Under the pieces are notes generated by a model. The model did not search any database. It was not told where the DNA came from and worked only from the letters and a program-made list of their open reading frames with translations. From Bacteroidota bacterium (GTDB taxonomy: Bacteria; Bacteroidota; Bacteroidia; Cytophagales; Cyclobacteriaceae), in contig JADFHN010000011.1 of the NCBI GenBank assembly GCA_022567155.1, forward strand, positions 1 through 64,000: a DNA stretch of 64,000 nt, read 5' to 3'. Position numbers and translations under genes: made by a program. Below, piece by piece: positions 1 through 9,255 of the stretch (positions within the stretch are counted from its first letter, which is position 1; the number at the start of each line of letters is the position of its first letter).

Positions 1-402
1 GTGCAGAATATCCCTGAAATCCCACAGCAAATCAAAGACCTGTATAAGACCGTTTGGGAAATATCTCAAAAGTCAATCATCGAAATGGCTGCTGACCGGG
101 GGGCATACACCTGTCAGAGTCAGAGTATGAATATACACATTCAGGATCCCAATTTCGGTAAAATGACTTCCATGCACTTTTATGCCTGGAAGCTTGGCCT
201 CAAAACCGGCATGTATTACCTCCGGTCTAAAGCGGCCACCGATGCAATCAAGTTTACAGTGGATAAAAGCAAACTCGGGCAACCTGCCGAAGTAGCAGTG
301 ACCACACAGGCCGAAGGCCAGCATATGCCACAGGAACAGAAAGTCAGCGACCTGCAATGCTCACTCGATAACCCCGATGACTGCATCGCATGCGGAAGTT
401 AA
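1..402 (+). CDS. nrdA: Ribonucleoside-diphosphate reductase, alpha subunit, C-terminal fragment
   Basis: This is the last 133 residues of class I ribonucleotide reductase large subunit, which makes deoxyribonucleotides from NDPs in the cytosol. The gene enters from the left edge, so its true start is outside the window and the GTG at position 1 is not a start. Visible family hallmarks are the stretch with [19 protein letters not shown] and the following [12 protein letters not shown], near the end of the alpha barrel. The tail ends CIACGS, matching the C-terminal redox-cysteine pair that re-reduces the active site. It is followed by a hairpin at 421-458 and faces a convergent minus-strand gene. 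Assignment is confident; whether the enzyme is subclass Ia or another cannot be told from this piece. Confidence 0.93.
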   Translation: MQNIPEIPQQIKDLYKTVWEISQKSIIEMAADRGAYTCQSQSMNIHIQDPNFGKMTSMHFYAWKLGLKTGMYYLRSKAATDAIKFTVDKSKLGQPAEVAVTTQAEGQHMPQEQKVSDLQCSLDNPDDCIACGS

Positions 403-420
403 ATGCTTATTAATATCAGT

Positions 421-458
421 AAAGGGCTGGCTTTTCTTAAAATAGAGGTCAGCCCTTT
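421..458. terminator. Bidirectional terminator hairpin between nrdA and the acs operon
   Basis: The arms AAAGGGCTGGC (421-431) and GTCAGCCCTTT (448-458) pair with one wobble around a 16-base loop. The hairpin lies between converging genes and overlaps the stop codon of the minus-strand small ORF. Runs of T after the stem are short on both strands, so strength is uncertain. Confidence 0.55.
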
Positions 459-631
459 GTCTTTGCTTTACGGGTTAATAATACAAACACGCCGGAGACA
501 ACAATACCTGCGATAATGTCCTTTATAATCAGCACCGACACCGGGTCTTCAGATTTATAAATAAAAACCTGAATACTCAGCACGGTGGTAAAAAACAACA
601 CAAAAAACAGGGCAAATTTCTTATAAATCAT
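449..631 (-). CDS. Small two-helix membrane protein downstream of acs
   Basis: A 60-residue protein of unknown function with two hydrophobic segments (about residues 5-22 and 33-52) and a basic tail RKAKTKG, as expected for a small inner-membrane protein. It begins with ATG only three bases after the acs stop codon, on the same strand, so it is probably co-transcribed with acs. I do not recognise a family. Its coupling to acs and its clean two-helix profile favour a real gene, but the short length leaves room for doubt. Confidence 0.55.
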   Translation of the reverse strand: MIYKKFALFFVLFFTTVLSIQVFIYKSEDPVSVLIIKDIIAGIVVSGVFVLLTRKAKTKG

Positions 632-634
632 CCG

Positions 635-2530
635 TCATTCTTTACCTTTTATAATCTCCTCCACTACCTCCGGATTCAGAAGTGTTGAGGTATCGCCGAA
701 ATCAGTTCCATCCCCTTCTGCCACCTTCCTGAGAATCCTCCGCATGATTTTGCCTGACCTGGTTTTTGGCAAACCTGACACAATCTGGATTTTATCGGGT
801 TTGGCTATAGGTCCGATTACTTTATTTACAGTCTGTTTAATTTCATTTTTAAGTATTTCAGAAGACTGACCTGACAAATCACAAATGGCAAATGCATAAA
901 TGCCCTGTCCTTTTATTTTGTGTGGATAGCCTACTACTGCTGACTCCACCACTCTGGGGTGCTCATTAATGGCGCTTTCTATTTCGGCTGTTCCAAAGCG
1001 GTGTCCGGAAACGTTGATCACATCATCAACCCTACCCATAATTCGGTAATAGCCTTCTTCGTCTCTTCGCACACCATCACCCGTGAAATAATACCCCTTG
1101 AATTTGTCGAAATAGGTTTGTCGGCATCTTTCATGATCACCATAGAGAGTCCGGATAATCCCCGGCCAGGGATACTTTATGCAAAGATTACCCTCCACAC
1201 TCTTACCTCTGAGTTCATTGCCGTCGTCGTCAAGTATTGCCAGTTGAATTCCCGGCAATGGCAGGGTGGCATATGCCGGTTTGGTAGGTGTAACCCCTGC
1301 AATAGGTGAAATAAGAATGCCTCCCGTTTCCGTTTGCCACCATGTGTCAACAATAGGGCAGTTGTTTTTTCCTATAAAATCATGATACCAGTGCCAGGCC
1401 TCTTCATTGATAGGCTCCCCTACTGTTCCGATCACGCGCAATGACTCCAGGCTATAAGGTTCAACAGGCTCATTACCAAACGCCATGAGTGCCCTTATGG
1501 CTGTAGGTGCGGTATAAAACTGATTTATCTTATACTTATCAACAATGGCCCAGAATCTTCCCGGATCAGGATATGTGGGAACACCTTCAAACATGAGAGT
1601 TGTTGCGCCGGCAAGGAGAGGACCGTACACAATGTAGGAGTGCCCGGTAATCCACCCAACGTCGGCCGTACACCAAAACACATCGCCCTGGTTATACTGG
1701 AATACATTCATAAACGTGTAATAGGTATAAACCATATACCCACCACTGCTGTGAACCACCCCTTTGGGCTTTCCTGTAGAACCTGATGTATATAAAATGA
1801 ACAACATTTCTTCAGCGTCCATTTCTTCGGCGATATTCTCTGTCGATACTCCTTTAATGGCATCATGCCACCAAATGTCTCTACCTTCCTGCATATTCAC
1901 TTCCGTATTTGTTCGTTTCAGTACCACAACTGTATTTACCGAAGAACATTGCTCCAATGCTTTATCTACTACAGATTTTGTGTCTATGATTTTGGAACCT
2001 CTGAAGTTTCCGTCGGAGGTGAGAATTATACCGGCTTCACAGTCAATGATGCGGTCAGCCAATGACTGTGCTGAAAAACCGGCAAAGACTACCGAGTGCA
2101 CCGCTCCGATCCGGGCACACGCCAGCATGGCAATGGCTGTTTCCGGTACCATCGGCATATAAATAATTACCCTGTCACCTTTTTTAACGCCCAGGTTTTT
2201 TAGTGTATTTGCAAACCCGCAAACTTTCTCAAAAAGTTGCCTGTAGGTTAATATCCTGTTTGTTTCTTCCGGATCATTGGGCTCCCAGATGATAGCCGGA
2301 CGGTCACCGAGCGTGAACAGATTCCGTTCAAAAATATTCTCGGTAATATTCAGGCGTGCATTCACAAACCATTTGATATTGGGCTCGCTGAAATTCCATT
2401 CAACAACTTTATCCCAGCTTTTCTTCCAGTGAAACGACTCCGCAATTCTAGCCCAGAATTCTTCGGGATCCAATACACTTTTTTGATATTCATGGAGGTA
2501 CCCGGATAATGTTCTGATCTTATATGGCAT
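635..2530 (-). CDS. acs: Acetyl-CoA synthetase (AMP-forming)
   Basis: Acs activates acetate to acetyl-CoA with ATP through an acetyl-AMP intermediate in the cytosol. At 631 residues it has the usual full length. The adenylate-forming core is plain: the P-loop-like YTSGSTGKPKGVVHSSGGY, the TWWQTETGG motif, the hinge region with SGHRFGTAEIE, and the C-terminal KTRSGKIMRRILRKV containing the lysine that is reversibly acetylated in the family. The ATG start gives the expected N-terminus with the ACAS_N region (ESFHWKKSWDKVVEWNF). It is the fourth gene of a minus-strand run after apbE, a methyltransferase and a ZIP transporter, with a 69-bp gap before it, so it may have its own promoter. A small membrane protein follows three bases later. 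Confidence 0.97.
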   Translation of the reverse strand: MPYKIRTLSGYLHEYQKSVLDPEEFWARIAESFHWKKSWDKVVEWNFSEPNIKWFVNARLNITENIFERNLFTLGDRPAIIWEPNDPEETNRILTYRQLFEKVCGFANTLKNLGVKKGDRVIIYMPMVPETAIAMLACARIGAVHSVVFAGFSAQSLADRIIDCEAGIILTSDGNFRGSKIIDTKSVVDKALEQCSSVNTVVVLKRTNTEVNMQEGRDIWWHDAIKGVSTENIAEEMDAEEMLFILYTSGSTGKPKGVVHSSGGYMVYTYYTFMNVFQYNQGDVFWCTADVGWITGHSYIVYGPLLAGATTLMFEGVPTYPDPGRFWAIVDKYKINQFYTAPTAIRALMAFGNEPVEPYSLESLRVIGTVGEPINEEAWHWYHDFIGKNNCPIVDTWWQTETGGILISPIAGVTPTKPAYATLPLPGIQLAILDDDGNELRGKSVEGNLCIKYPWPGIIRTLYGDHERCRQTYFDKFKGYYFTGDGVRRDEEGYYRIMGRVDDVINVSGHRFGTAEIESAINEHPRVVESAVVGYPHKIKGQGIYAFAICDLSGQSSEILKNEIKQTVNKVIGPIAKPDKIQIVSGLPKTRSGKIMRRILRKVAEGDGTDFGDTSTLLNPEVVEEIIKGKE

Positions 2531-2599
2531 AGCTTTTATGGTTTAAAAACGGTTATTAAATTAGCCAAGAAAGCGTAAAAAAAGAATATTTTCCCGTAT

Positions 2600-3346
2600 T
2601 TATTTGAGTAAATATTCAAAAACAATTGCTGCGAGCGCACCGATAACAGCCATTGAAAACCTTCTTTTTCCAAACGCATGCTGCGGGCTGCTTTCAAAAA
2701 CAATGGTCGTGGAAATATGAAGAAAACTTCCACTGACCAGGGCAAATAAAATTGTGAAAGTCTGATCGGTGATCAGTTGGTTACGATACGTTATGTCACT
2801 TAAAAAAAGTCCCGCCGGTGAAGCAAACGCAAAAAAGAGTAGCAACAAAACAGCCATTTGCCTGCTTTTAAGCTGGCATGTAACAATCGACATTAACGCA
2901 TAAGCGGCAGGAATTTTGTGCAGCAGGATCCCCATTAGCAAGGTGCTATTCTGGCTGTGGATGCCATGGTTCATCGGATTTGTAACCAGTGTACCCTCAA
3001 GAAAAGCATGTATTGACAGGGCAATCACCACCGTAAACGCCGAAAGCCTTGTGTGATGGTGCTGCTTGTCTTTATGATGTAAGTGGCCGTGCTCAATACC
3101 GGAAGTGAAATACTCAAGAACCTGCTGGAGAAAAAATCCTGCAAGAATCAGGATGCTGATATGGAAGGTATCCTGTCCGGATGCATACAATCCCGGAATC
3201 AGGTGAATAATTGTGATCGAAAACAAATAGGAACCGGCAAATACCAGGCTGAGCCGGAAGCCATGACCTTTTTGTTCGGGAATGATTATGTTGAATATTC
3301 CTCCCGAAACAGCAGCCACAAACAAAATGAGTATGTTTAGCAGCAT
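2600..3346 (-). CDS. ZIP-family divalent metal transporter
   Basis: A 248-residue, roughly eight-helix inner-membrane protein of the ZIP (zinc/iron permease) family, likely importing Zn2+ or Fe2+. A histidine-rich cytoplasmic loop (EHGHLHHKDKQHHHT, about residues 84-98) and the helix IV motif HAFLEG match family metal sites. The helix V motif is HKIPAA, whereas most ZIPs have HKIPEG, so the usual glutamate is replaced by alanine. The gene starts four bases after the stop of the upstream methyltransferase, indicating one transcript. Substrate cannot be fixed from sequence, and the substitution may alter metal preference. Confidence 0.85.
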   Translation of the reverse strand: MLLNILILFVAAVSGGIFNIIIPEQKGHGFRLSLVFAGSYLFSITIIHLIPGLYASGQDTFHISILILAGFFLQQVLEYFTSGIEHGHLHHKDKQHHHTRLSAFTVVIALSIHAFLEGTLVTNPMNHGIHSQNSTLLMGILLHKIPAAYALMSIVTCQLKSRQMAVLLLLFFAFASPAGLFLSDITYRNQLITDQTFTILFALVSGSFLHISTTIVFESSPQHAFGKRRFSMAVIGALAAIVFEYLLK

Positions 3347-3350
3347 GCGC

Positions 3351-4103
3351 TCACGAATTTTTATTCAGTACAAAAATCATCCTTTCCGATTCGCCTTTTT
3401 CATAAGGATTCAATTCGTAGTTTCCGAATATATCTACAAGATCGAGGTGCGCACTTTTAAAATATTTCAGAAATTCCACCCTACGGATGGCCTTCACCTT
3501 TTCTCTGAAATGATATTGCCGGCCTTTGTCTTCAAACCGGATATCTTTTATGATGTATCCGTCTTTTACATATCTCCTGAGTTTAAAAACGATCCCCCTT
3601 GCTGTTTTAATTCCCTCAGGAATCAAATGATGTATCACCTTGTAAGGATTCAGGAAGTCAATCATGAACTGACCTCCCGGTTTTAGTGCCCTTGCTGCGG
3701 CACATACGGCCTTTTCATTTTCTTCGGAGGTATCGAAGTAGCCGAAACTTGTAAAAAGGTTCAGTACATACTCAAAACAGCATACATCATAGGGCTCACG
3801 CATGTCGTGCTTAAAAAAATGCAGACTTCTGTTTTCAAATTGATTTGCAAAAGCAATATTATGCGCGGACAGGTCCAGCCCAATAACGTTAAGGCCCAGT
3901 TTATTCAGATATACCGAGTACCGACCTTTGCCACATGCCAGATCCAGCACCTTTTCACCTTTTTTAAATCCAAAATAATCAGCAAGGTTATCGATAAAAA
4001 TTTTTACTTCGTTGTTATCCCGGTTTTCATAAAGGATATGATAATACGGAGAGTCAAACCACTCTTTAAACCATTCCTTTTTGCCGTTATTAGTGTTATT
4101 CAT
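3351..4103 (-). CDS. Class I SAM-dependent methyltransferase
   Basis: A 250-residue Rossmann-fold methyltransferase. The SAM-binding glycine-rich motif I (VLDLACGKGRYS, residues 52-63) and the acidic end of strand 2 (VIGLDLS) are clear, followed by a CCFEYVLNLFTSFGYF motif IV region and PGGQFMIDFLNP. This architecture is typical of small-molecule methyltransferases of the Methyltransf_25/11 type. The substrate is unknown. Its ATG overlaps the apbE stop by four bases and the ZIP gene follows after four bases, so the three are one operon. There is no evident link between a methyltransferase and metal import or FMN transfer beyond the operon. Confidence 0.8.
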   Translation of the reverse strand: MNNTNNGKKEWFKEWFDSPYYHILYENRDNNEVKIFIDNLADYFGFKKGEKVLDLACGKGRYSVYLNKLGLNVIGLDLSAHNIAFANQFENRSLHFFKHDMREPYDVCCFEYVLNLFTSFGYFDTSEENEKAVCAAARALKPGGQFMIDFLNPYKVIHHLIPEGIKTARGIVFKLRRYVKDGYIIKDIRFEDKGRQYHFREKVKAIRRVEFLKYFKSAHLDLVDIFGNYELNPYEKGESERMIFVLNKNS

Positions 4104-5131
4104 TTACTGCCGGAATCATTCAGAATTTGTATATCGCCTGCTTCACGTGATGTAAACGTTCGTAATTTGCCCGTTTTGTCTCTATAAATCAGAAAACCGC
4201 CGATCCCGGGATTTTCTTCAATCATTTGCCTGGCTTTTTCTACACCTGCAACCATAAATGCGGTTGCATACGCATCAGCAGTTATGCAATCGTCGGCAAA
4301 AACGGTGGCGCTTAACAAGGCATGCCGAATCGGAAAACCTGTAGCAGGGTCAATGGTATGTGAATACCAGAGACTATCAACAACATAATAATTCCGGTAG
4401 TTTCCTGATGTGGCCATGGCCCGGTTCTGCAGTTCCACAATTGCTTTGGCTGCCCTGTTGTTTATTTCATGGGTGGGGTCTTCAATCCCTATCCGCCATG
4501 GTTGTCCTTTATTATTTACACCTTTGCATTTCACCTCGCCGCCAATCTCAATAAAGTAGTTGTTTATTCCGTGATCCGCAAGCCATGTACCGATTACATC
4601 CACCCCATATCCCTTTGCTACGGCACTAAAATCGAGTTCAACTCCCGGTTTTGATTTCGTTACCATTTTACTATCAAAGCTTATCTTATCAAATCCAACG
4701 AACTGTAATAGGGAGTCAATTATAGTGCTGTCCGGTATTTGCGATTGATCTGATCCAAATCCCCAGGCCCGTACAAGAGGCATTACCGTTGGATCAAAAG
4801 CTCCATCGGTAGCTACATACACCCGTTTGCTCTCTTCCAGCACAGGCAGAAAAAAAGGAAGCTTAAAATAAAATACCGTATCCCTGTTGAATCGTGAAAT
4901 CTCAGAGTTGGGAATATAGGTAGATAAGGATTGATTAAATACAAGTAACAACGAATCCACTTCCTGCTGATACCCCGTGCCGTCTTTACTCAGGTATTTA
5001 ATGCTATAGGTGGTTCCCATTGTTGTTCCTGATAAACTTACCACCCTTAGCTTTCCGGATTCACGATATTTCCAGACAGCAAAAAGTACAATTATTAGTA
5101 TTATAGGATAAATTCTGCTTTTATGAAACAT
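4100..5131 (-). CDS. apbE: FAD:protein FMN transferase (ApbE family)
   Basis: ApbE attaches FMN covalently to threonine of target proteins outside the cytoplasm, using FAD, and classically matures Na+-NQR and Rnf subunits. The 343-residue protein starts with a single membrane anchor (residues 7-20). Family motifs are present: TTMGTTYSIKY, DFSAVAKGYGVDVI, FIEIGGEVKCKG, SHTIDPATGFPIRH, and the metal-binding DDCITADAYATAFMVAG. No lipobox cysteine follows the signal, so it is membrane-tethered rather than a lipoprotein. It heads a minus-strand operon with a methyltransferase and a ZIP transporter. Its flavoprotein target is not in this window. Divergent from ruvB. Confidence 0.93.
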   Translation of the reverse strand: MFHKSRIYPIILIIVLFAVWKYRESGKLRVVSLSGTTMGTTYSIKYLSKDGTGYQQEVDSLLLVFNQSLSTYIPNSEISRFNRDTVFYFKLPFFLPVLEESKRVYVATDGAFDPTVMPLVRAWGFGSDQSQIPDSTIIDSLLQFVGFDKISFDSKMVTKSKPGVELDFSAVAKGYGVDVIGTWLADHGINNYFIEIGGEVKCKGVNNKGQPWRIGIEDPTHEINNRAAKAIVELQNRAMATSGNYRNYYVVDSLWYSHTIDPATGFPIRHALLSATVFADDCITADAYATAFMVAGVEKARQMIEENPGIGGFLIYRDKTGKLRTFTSREAGDIQILNDSGSK

Positions 5132-5217
5132 GAAAATGTAATTATGAATGCGAATTTAGTTGTTAATTGCAAATTTTATCGGCTAATTGTTAACTTAGGC
5201 CAAACTACAGGTAATCC

Positions 5218-6246
5218 ATGCGTGAAGATTATTTAAGCGGAGACAGCAGCCACTTGAGTGCTGCAGATAAAGAACTTGAAAAAGCCCTCAGACCAACCAG
5301 TTTTGAAGATTTTACCGGCCAGCATAAAGTCGTGGAAAATCTGAAGGTCTTTGTAGAAGCTGCCCGCCGTAGAGGGGATGCGCTTGATCATGTATTGTTT
5401 CACGGGCCTCCCGGTCTTGGAAAAACCACACTTTCCTATATCGTAGCCAACGAACTGAATGCAAATATTAAAATTTCCTCAGGTCCGGTACTTGACAAAC
5501 CCGGCGATCTTGCAGGACTGCTAACAAACCTTGAAGACCACGACGTCCTGTTTATTGATGAGATTCACCGGTTAAATCCGGTGGTAGAAGAATACCTGTA
5601 CTCGGCCATGGAAGATTTCCGGATTGATATTATGCTGGATTCCGGCCCCAGCGCCCGTTCGATACAGCTTTCCCTGGCGCCATTCACCCTGATAGGCGCC
5701 ACCACCCGTGCAGGATTACTAACCGCCCCGCTTCGGTCACGGTTTGGCATTACAGCCCGGCTCGAATATTACGAATCGGAACTTTTATTCAAAATTGTAC
5801 AGCGTTCGGCAAATATTCTCAACGCTCCCATCGATAAAGATGCTGTCAGTGAGATTGCGTGCAGAAGCAGGGGTACACCCCGCATTTCGAACATACTGTT
5901 GCGTAGAATCCGTGATTTTGCTGAAATCAAAGGCGACGGACGAATTACCCGCGACATCGCTACCATGGCGTTGTTGGCGCTTGAAGTGGATCAGAGTGGC
6001 CTCGATGATATGGATAACCGTATTTTAAGTACGATAATCAATAAGTTTAACGGTGGCCCTGTGGGCCTGAGTACCATTGCCACGGCTTGTGGTGAGGAAG
6101 CTGAAACCATCGAGGAAGTGTACGAGCCATTTCTGATCATGGAAGGCTATATCAAGCGTACTTCTAGAGGAAGAGAAGCCACCGATTTGGCATACAAACA
6201 TCTGAATAAAGTGCCTCCCGGTAAACTACCCGGCCTGTTTAACTGA
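5218..6246 (+). CDS. ruvB: Holliday junction branch migration helicase RuvB
   Basis: RuvB is the hexameric AAA+ motor that drives branch migration with RuvA at Holliday junctions. The 342-residue protein has Walker A GPPGLGKT (63-70), Walker B FIDEIH (about 112-117), sensor I with [18 protein letters not shown] carrying the arginine finger, and the C-terminal winged helix ([27 protein letters not shown]). Length and N-terminus ([11 protein letters not shown]) match the family. queG follows 20 bp downstream on the same strand, so the two probably share a transcript. ruvA and ruvC are absent from the window, which is common in this phylum. Confidence 0.98.
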   Translation: MREDYLSGDSSHLSAADKELEKALRPTSFEDFTGQHKVVENLKVFVEAARRRGDALDHVLFHGPPGLGKTTLSYIVANELNANIKISSGPVLDKPGDLAGLLTNLEDHDVLFIDEIHRLNPVVEEYLYSAMEDFRIDIMLDSGPSARSIQLSLAPFTLIGATTRAGLLTAPLRSRFGITARLEYYESELLFKIVQRSANILNAPIDKDAVSEIACRSRGTPRISNILLRRIRDFAEIKGDGRITRDIATMALLALEVDQSGLDDMDNRILSTIINKFNGGPVGLSTIATACGEEAETIEEVYEPFLIMEGYIKRTSRGREATDLAYKHLNKVPPGKLPGLFN

Positions 6247-6266
6247 TTTACCCAATCCCTGGCCTT

Positions 6267-7202
6267 ATGACCCCTTCGGAATGCACCTTATTTATTAAAA
6301 GGAGAGCCGCTGCACTTGGATTTGACTATTGCGGCATTTCGGAGGCCCGGTTTCTTGAAGAAGAAGCCCGGCGGGTAGAAAACTGGCTTCATATTCACAT
6401 GAATGGTCAGATGGCGTGGATGGAAGATAACTTTGAAAAAAGACTTGATCCCACCAAACTGGTTCCGGGAGCAAGGTCAGTAGTTAGCCTCCTATACAAT
6501 TACTTTCCTTCCAGAGATATTGCAGATGATAAAAGCAGCTACAAAATATCAAAATATGCCTATGGAACCGATTACCATCAGGTAATTAAAAATAAACTAC
6601 GGGAGCTTATGACCGGTCTGCAGGAGAAAGTAGGAGATATAAACGGACGTGTTTTTGTGGATTCGGCGCCGGTACTGGAAAGAGTGTGGGCAAAAAACAG
6701 CGGGTTGGGATGGATCGGCAAAAACACACTGCTTCTCAACAGAGACATGGGTAGTTTTTTCTTCCTCGCTGAAATCATCATTGATACCGAACTTGAGTAT
6801 GATGGCCCTGTAAAAGATTATTGCGGTACATGCACGAGGTGTATGGATGCATGCCCGACTGATGCATTCCCCGAGCCCTATGTGCTCGATGCCTCCAGAT
6901 GCATTAGCTATCTGACCATTGAATTAAAAAACAATATACCTGAGTCGTTTTCGGACCACATGGAAGACTGGATATTCGGATGCGACATCTGCCAGGATGT
7001 ATGTCCGTGGAACCGGTTTTCAAAACCTCATCAGGAACCGGCTTTTGACCCTCCTCCTGATCTGGTGCAGATGACAAAAAAGGATTGGGAAGAAATTACC
7101 GAAGATGTTTTTAATGAATTGTTTAAAAAATCAGCATTAAAACGAACAAAATATAAAGGCCTGAAGCGAAATATTGAATTTGTAAAAAAGAGAAAGAGGT
7201 GA
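6267..7202 (+). CDS. queG: Epoxyqueuosine reductase
   Basis: QueG is the cobalamin-dependent Fe-S enzyme that reduces epoxyqueuosine to queuosine in tRNA, the last step of queuosine synthesis. The 311-residue protein has the N-terminal cobalamin domain ([14 protein letters not shown], then [14 protein letters not shown]), the [11 protein letters not shown] motif with [11 protein letters not shown], and two 4Fe-4S clusters ([12 protein letters not shown] and [10 protein letters not shown]). The C-terminus is shorter than the longest homologues, lacking HEAT repeats. It starts 20 bp after ruvB. Its TGA stop is embedded in the first bases of a dispersed repeat at 7201-7367. Confidence 0.96.
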   Translation: MTPSECTLFIKRRAAALGFDYCGISEARFLEEEARRVENWLHIHMNGQMAWMEDNFEKRLDPTKLVPGARSVVSLLYNYFPSRDIADDKSSYKISKYAYGTDYHQVIKNKLRELMTGLQEKVGDINGRVFVDSAPVLERVWAKNSGLGWIGKNTLLLNRDMGSFFFLAEIIIDTELEYDGPVKDYCGTCTRCMDACPTDAFPEPYVLDASRCISYLTIELKNNIPESFSDHMEDWIFGCDICQDVCPWNRFSKPHQEPAFDPPPDLVQMTKKDWEEITEDVFNELFKKSALKRTKYKGLKRNIEFVKKRKR

Positions 7203-7367
7203 AATCAAGCCTGACTGTACTGTCGTTTTCAGCCTACGTAGCACCTATGCTCCGCCAACGGCCGAAGCCTAAGGCAGGCCGTGAAGCTTAAGCATAAGCG
7301 TTAGTAAAGCCACTTCGGCGAAGTAGACTCGGCAGGCAGGGCGGCGAAAATTTGAACTGAGTTTCAC
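7201..7367. repeat. Dispersed intergenic repeat, long copy
   Basis: A 167-bp non-coding segment starting GAAATCAAGCCTG and ending GAAAATTTGAACTGAGTTTCAC-like sequence (last 22 bases 7346-7367). Both ends recur, with a different and shorter interior, at 52323-52398. The interior here is rich in short inverted stretches with CGGC, GCAGGC and AAGC cores. It begins inside the queG stop codon. Nothing in it reads as a gene. Confidence 0.65.
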
Positions 7368-7431
7368 TTTACGACTTTGCACCTTTGCGATCTCTGCGTG
7401 AAAAATGTATCCTAATTGCCAGGAGTGCCAT

Positions 7432-7459
7432 AAAAAAACCCTGACAATTTCTGCCAGGG
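7432..7459 (-). terminator. Rho-independent terminator of the 65-residue gene
   Basis: Read on the minus strand, CCCTGGC pairs with GTCAGGG (one G-T wobble) around a 7-base loop and is followed by seven T residues. It lies eight bases beyond the stop codon of the minus-strand gene at 7467-7664. Confidence 0.8.
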
Positions 7460-7466
7460 CTGGTTG

Positions 7467-7664
7467 TTAACTAATTGAAGTACTAAAACATCGGTTAAGG
7501 ATTTTAGGATACAGGTGCCCGAATGTTTTATAGCACCACTCCTTCAGTTCCCGGATTTCCTCTTTAACGAGAGCCTTGATTGCTTTGATCAGTTCTTTTT
7601 CAAATAACTTTCTGTCAAAGCTGACTTTCCTGAGGATGGTTTTAACATACTCTAACATAAGCAT
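7467..7664 (-). CDS. Small conserved-looking cytosolic protein of unknown function
   Basis: A 65-residue protein, likely starting at the first or the third codon (both ATG); the shorter form begins MLEYVKTILRKVSFD. It is strongly charged and predicted helical (FEKELIKAIKALVKEEIRELKEW) with two cysteines (WCYKTFGHLY and NRCFS). It has no signal peptide or membrane segment. A near-perfect intrinsic terminator sits eight bases downstream, which argues that it is a real transcribed unit. I recall similar short proteins in Cytophagales but cannot name a family or a function. Confidence 0.65.
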   Translation of the reverse strand: MLMLEYVKTILRKVSFDRKLFEKELIKAIKALVKEEIRELKEWCYKTFGHLYPKILNRCFSTSIS

Positions 7665-7766
7665 TAAATTTAAATTAAGGTAACATGACCATTAAGGATG
7701 ACGTATTCATCTCAGGAATCAATATAGTAATTTAGAAATGAAATCAAAAATTTCATCCTAACTTTT

Positions 7767-7775
7767 TACCTTTGC
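7767..7775 (+). promoter_or_regulatory. Bacteroidetes-type -7 box upstream of batD
   Basis: TACCTTTGC matches the Bacteroidetes sigma-ABfr -7 consensus TAnnTTTG and lies about 40 bp before the batD start. No clear -33 TTTG partner is visible. Confidence 0.45.
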
Positions 7776-7815
7776 CCGGCAGGCTGTCATTCCTGCTAAT
7801 CTTTCAATACAAATT

Positions 7816-9252
7816 ATGATAAGATTATTCCTGTTTTTATCTGTTTCGTTTGTCTTACTTCAACATACGCATGGTCAGGATATTACACTGGAGCTTGGAC
7901 CGGACAATATTGGCATCAATCAGGTATTCACCATCGCAGTTACGGTAAAAAATGAACGGCTTAAGTCATATAATAACTTTCCTGAAATCAATGGATTTGT
8001 AAAAAGAGGCACCTCATCATCATCCAACACCAACATTATAAACGGTCAGATAAGCACCACACAAAGTATCACCATGAACTATGTTCCGCAACGTGAAGGA
8101 ACCTTCGTCATTCCACCATTTACAATGGAAGTGAACGGAAAGGAAATTTCTTCGTCGGGTAAAAACGTAAAAGTAGGTCCGTCGGTAAGGCGAAAACGAT
8201 ACACCGACCCGTTCAGCCGCGATCCGTTCGAAGATTTGTTTGGTAGAAGAAACCAGCCCCGGGAATTTCTAAACATTAAGGAAGACGCATTTCTGACACT
8301 TACCGTTAACAAGGACGAAGTGTATCTGGGAGAGGGTTTTACTGCAACGCTTGCTTTCTATGTATCCGAATCGAACCGCGCACCACTCCAGTTTTATGAT
8401 CTGGGAAGACAGGTATCAGAATTAGTGAAAGATCTCAAACCAGCCAACTGCTGGGAAGAAAACTTCAAAATTGAAAACATTAGCGGAGAACCGGTAAAAG
8501 TGGGAGGCAGAGAATACACCCAGTACAAAATTTATCAGGCAACTTTTTATCCGTTTAATCTTGAGCCTGTCGTATTCCCGGAAACCGGTCTGGAACTCAT
8601 TAAATACAAAGTGGCAAAAAATCCTACTTTTTTTGGCCAGAACCGCAAAGAGGAGTATAAAATGTTTCACAGCAAACCTAAAACAGTTACCGTAAAAGAG
8701 TTGCCGTCGCATCCGCTGAAAGACCTTGTTTCAATCGGAATCTTCAGGCTGGAAGAATCTATCGACAAGCGTAATATTGAAACGGGTCAGAGTTTTAATT
8801 ACAAGTTTCGCATTTTTGGTGAAGGAAACATTTCTTCCATTGACATGATGCCTGTATCAGGGCATACAAACTTTGAGTTCTATGAGCCCAACATGGAACA
8901 GAAGATTAATCGGAGAAACAACAAAGTAACCGGGTCAAAAACATTCAGTTATTTTGGAATTCCCAACGAGCCGGGGTTGTATCATCTGGGAGATTATTTC
9001 TCATGGATATATTTCAATACGGTCAAAGAAGAATATGACACGTTGGTATCGACGATCAGCCTACGGGTAACAGGCGAAAGTCGTAAAAATGAAAGAATTC
9101 TTTCAAATGACCTTGGCCCTTTTTATGACCGTATTGAGTTTGGAGACAATGCACTTCAAAAAAGAAACCGGTCTCGGTTCGTTAATATTTTTGCTAACAG
9201 TATAATTTTAATTATGTTAGCAGGAGCAGGTTTTATAGCCTTCAGAAAATAA
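7816..9252 (+). CDS. batD: BatD family protein
   Basis: A 478-residue exported, membrane-anchored protein of the BatD (aerotolerance) family. It has an N-terminal signal peptide ending near HTHGQD, Ig-like beta-rich domains (QDITLELGPDNIGINQVFTI, YVPQREGTFVIPPFTMEVNG), and a single C-terminal membrane helix (about residues 457-474) with a short basic tail. In Bacteroidetes Bat operons BatD is thought to work with von Willebrand-domain BatA/BatB, but none of those genes is present here, so this is a stand-alone paralogue. aroC begins three bases after its stop, showing transcriptional coupling. The exact role is unknown. Confidence 0.85.
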   Translation: MIRLFLFLSVSFVLLQHTHGQDITLELGPDNIGINQVFTIAVTVKNERLKSYNNFPEINGFVKRGTSSSSNTNIINGQISTTQSITMNYVPQREGTFVIPPFTMEVNGKEISSSGKNVKVGPSVRRKRYTDPFSRDPFEDLFGRRNQPREFLNIKEDAFLTLTVNKDEVYLGEGFTATLAFYVSESNRAPLQFYDLGRQVSELVKDLKPANCWEENFKIENISGEPVKVGGREYTQYKIYQATFYPFNLEPVVFPETGLELIKYKVAKNPTFFGQNRKEEYKMFHSKPKTVTVKELPSHPLKDLVSIGIFRLEESIDKRNIETGQSFNYKFRIFGEGNISSIDMMPVSGHTNFEFYEPNMEQKINRRNNKVTGSKTFSYFGIPNEPGLYHLGDYFSWIYFNTVKEEYDTLVSTISLRVTGESRKNERILSNDLGPFYDRIEFGDNALQKRNRSRFVNIFANSIILIMLAGAGFIAFRK

Positions 9253-9255
9253 TCC

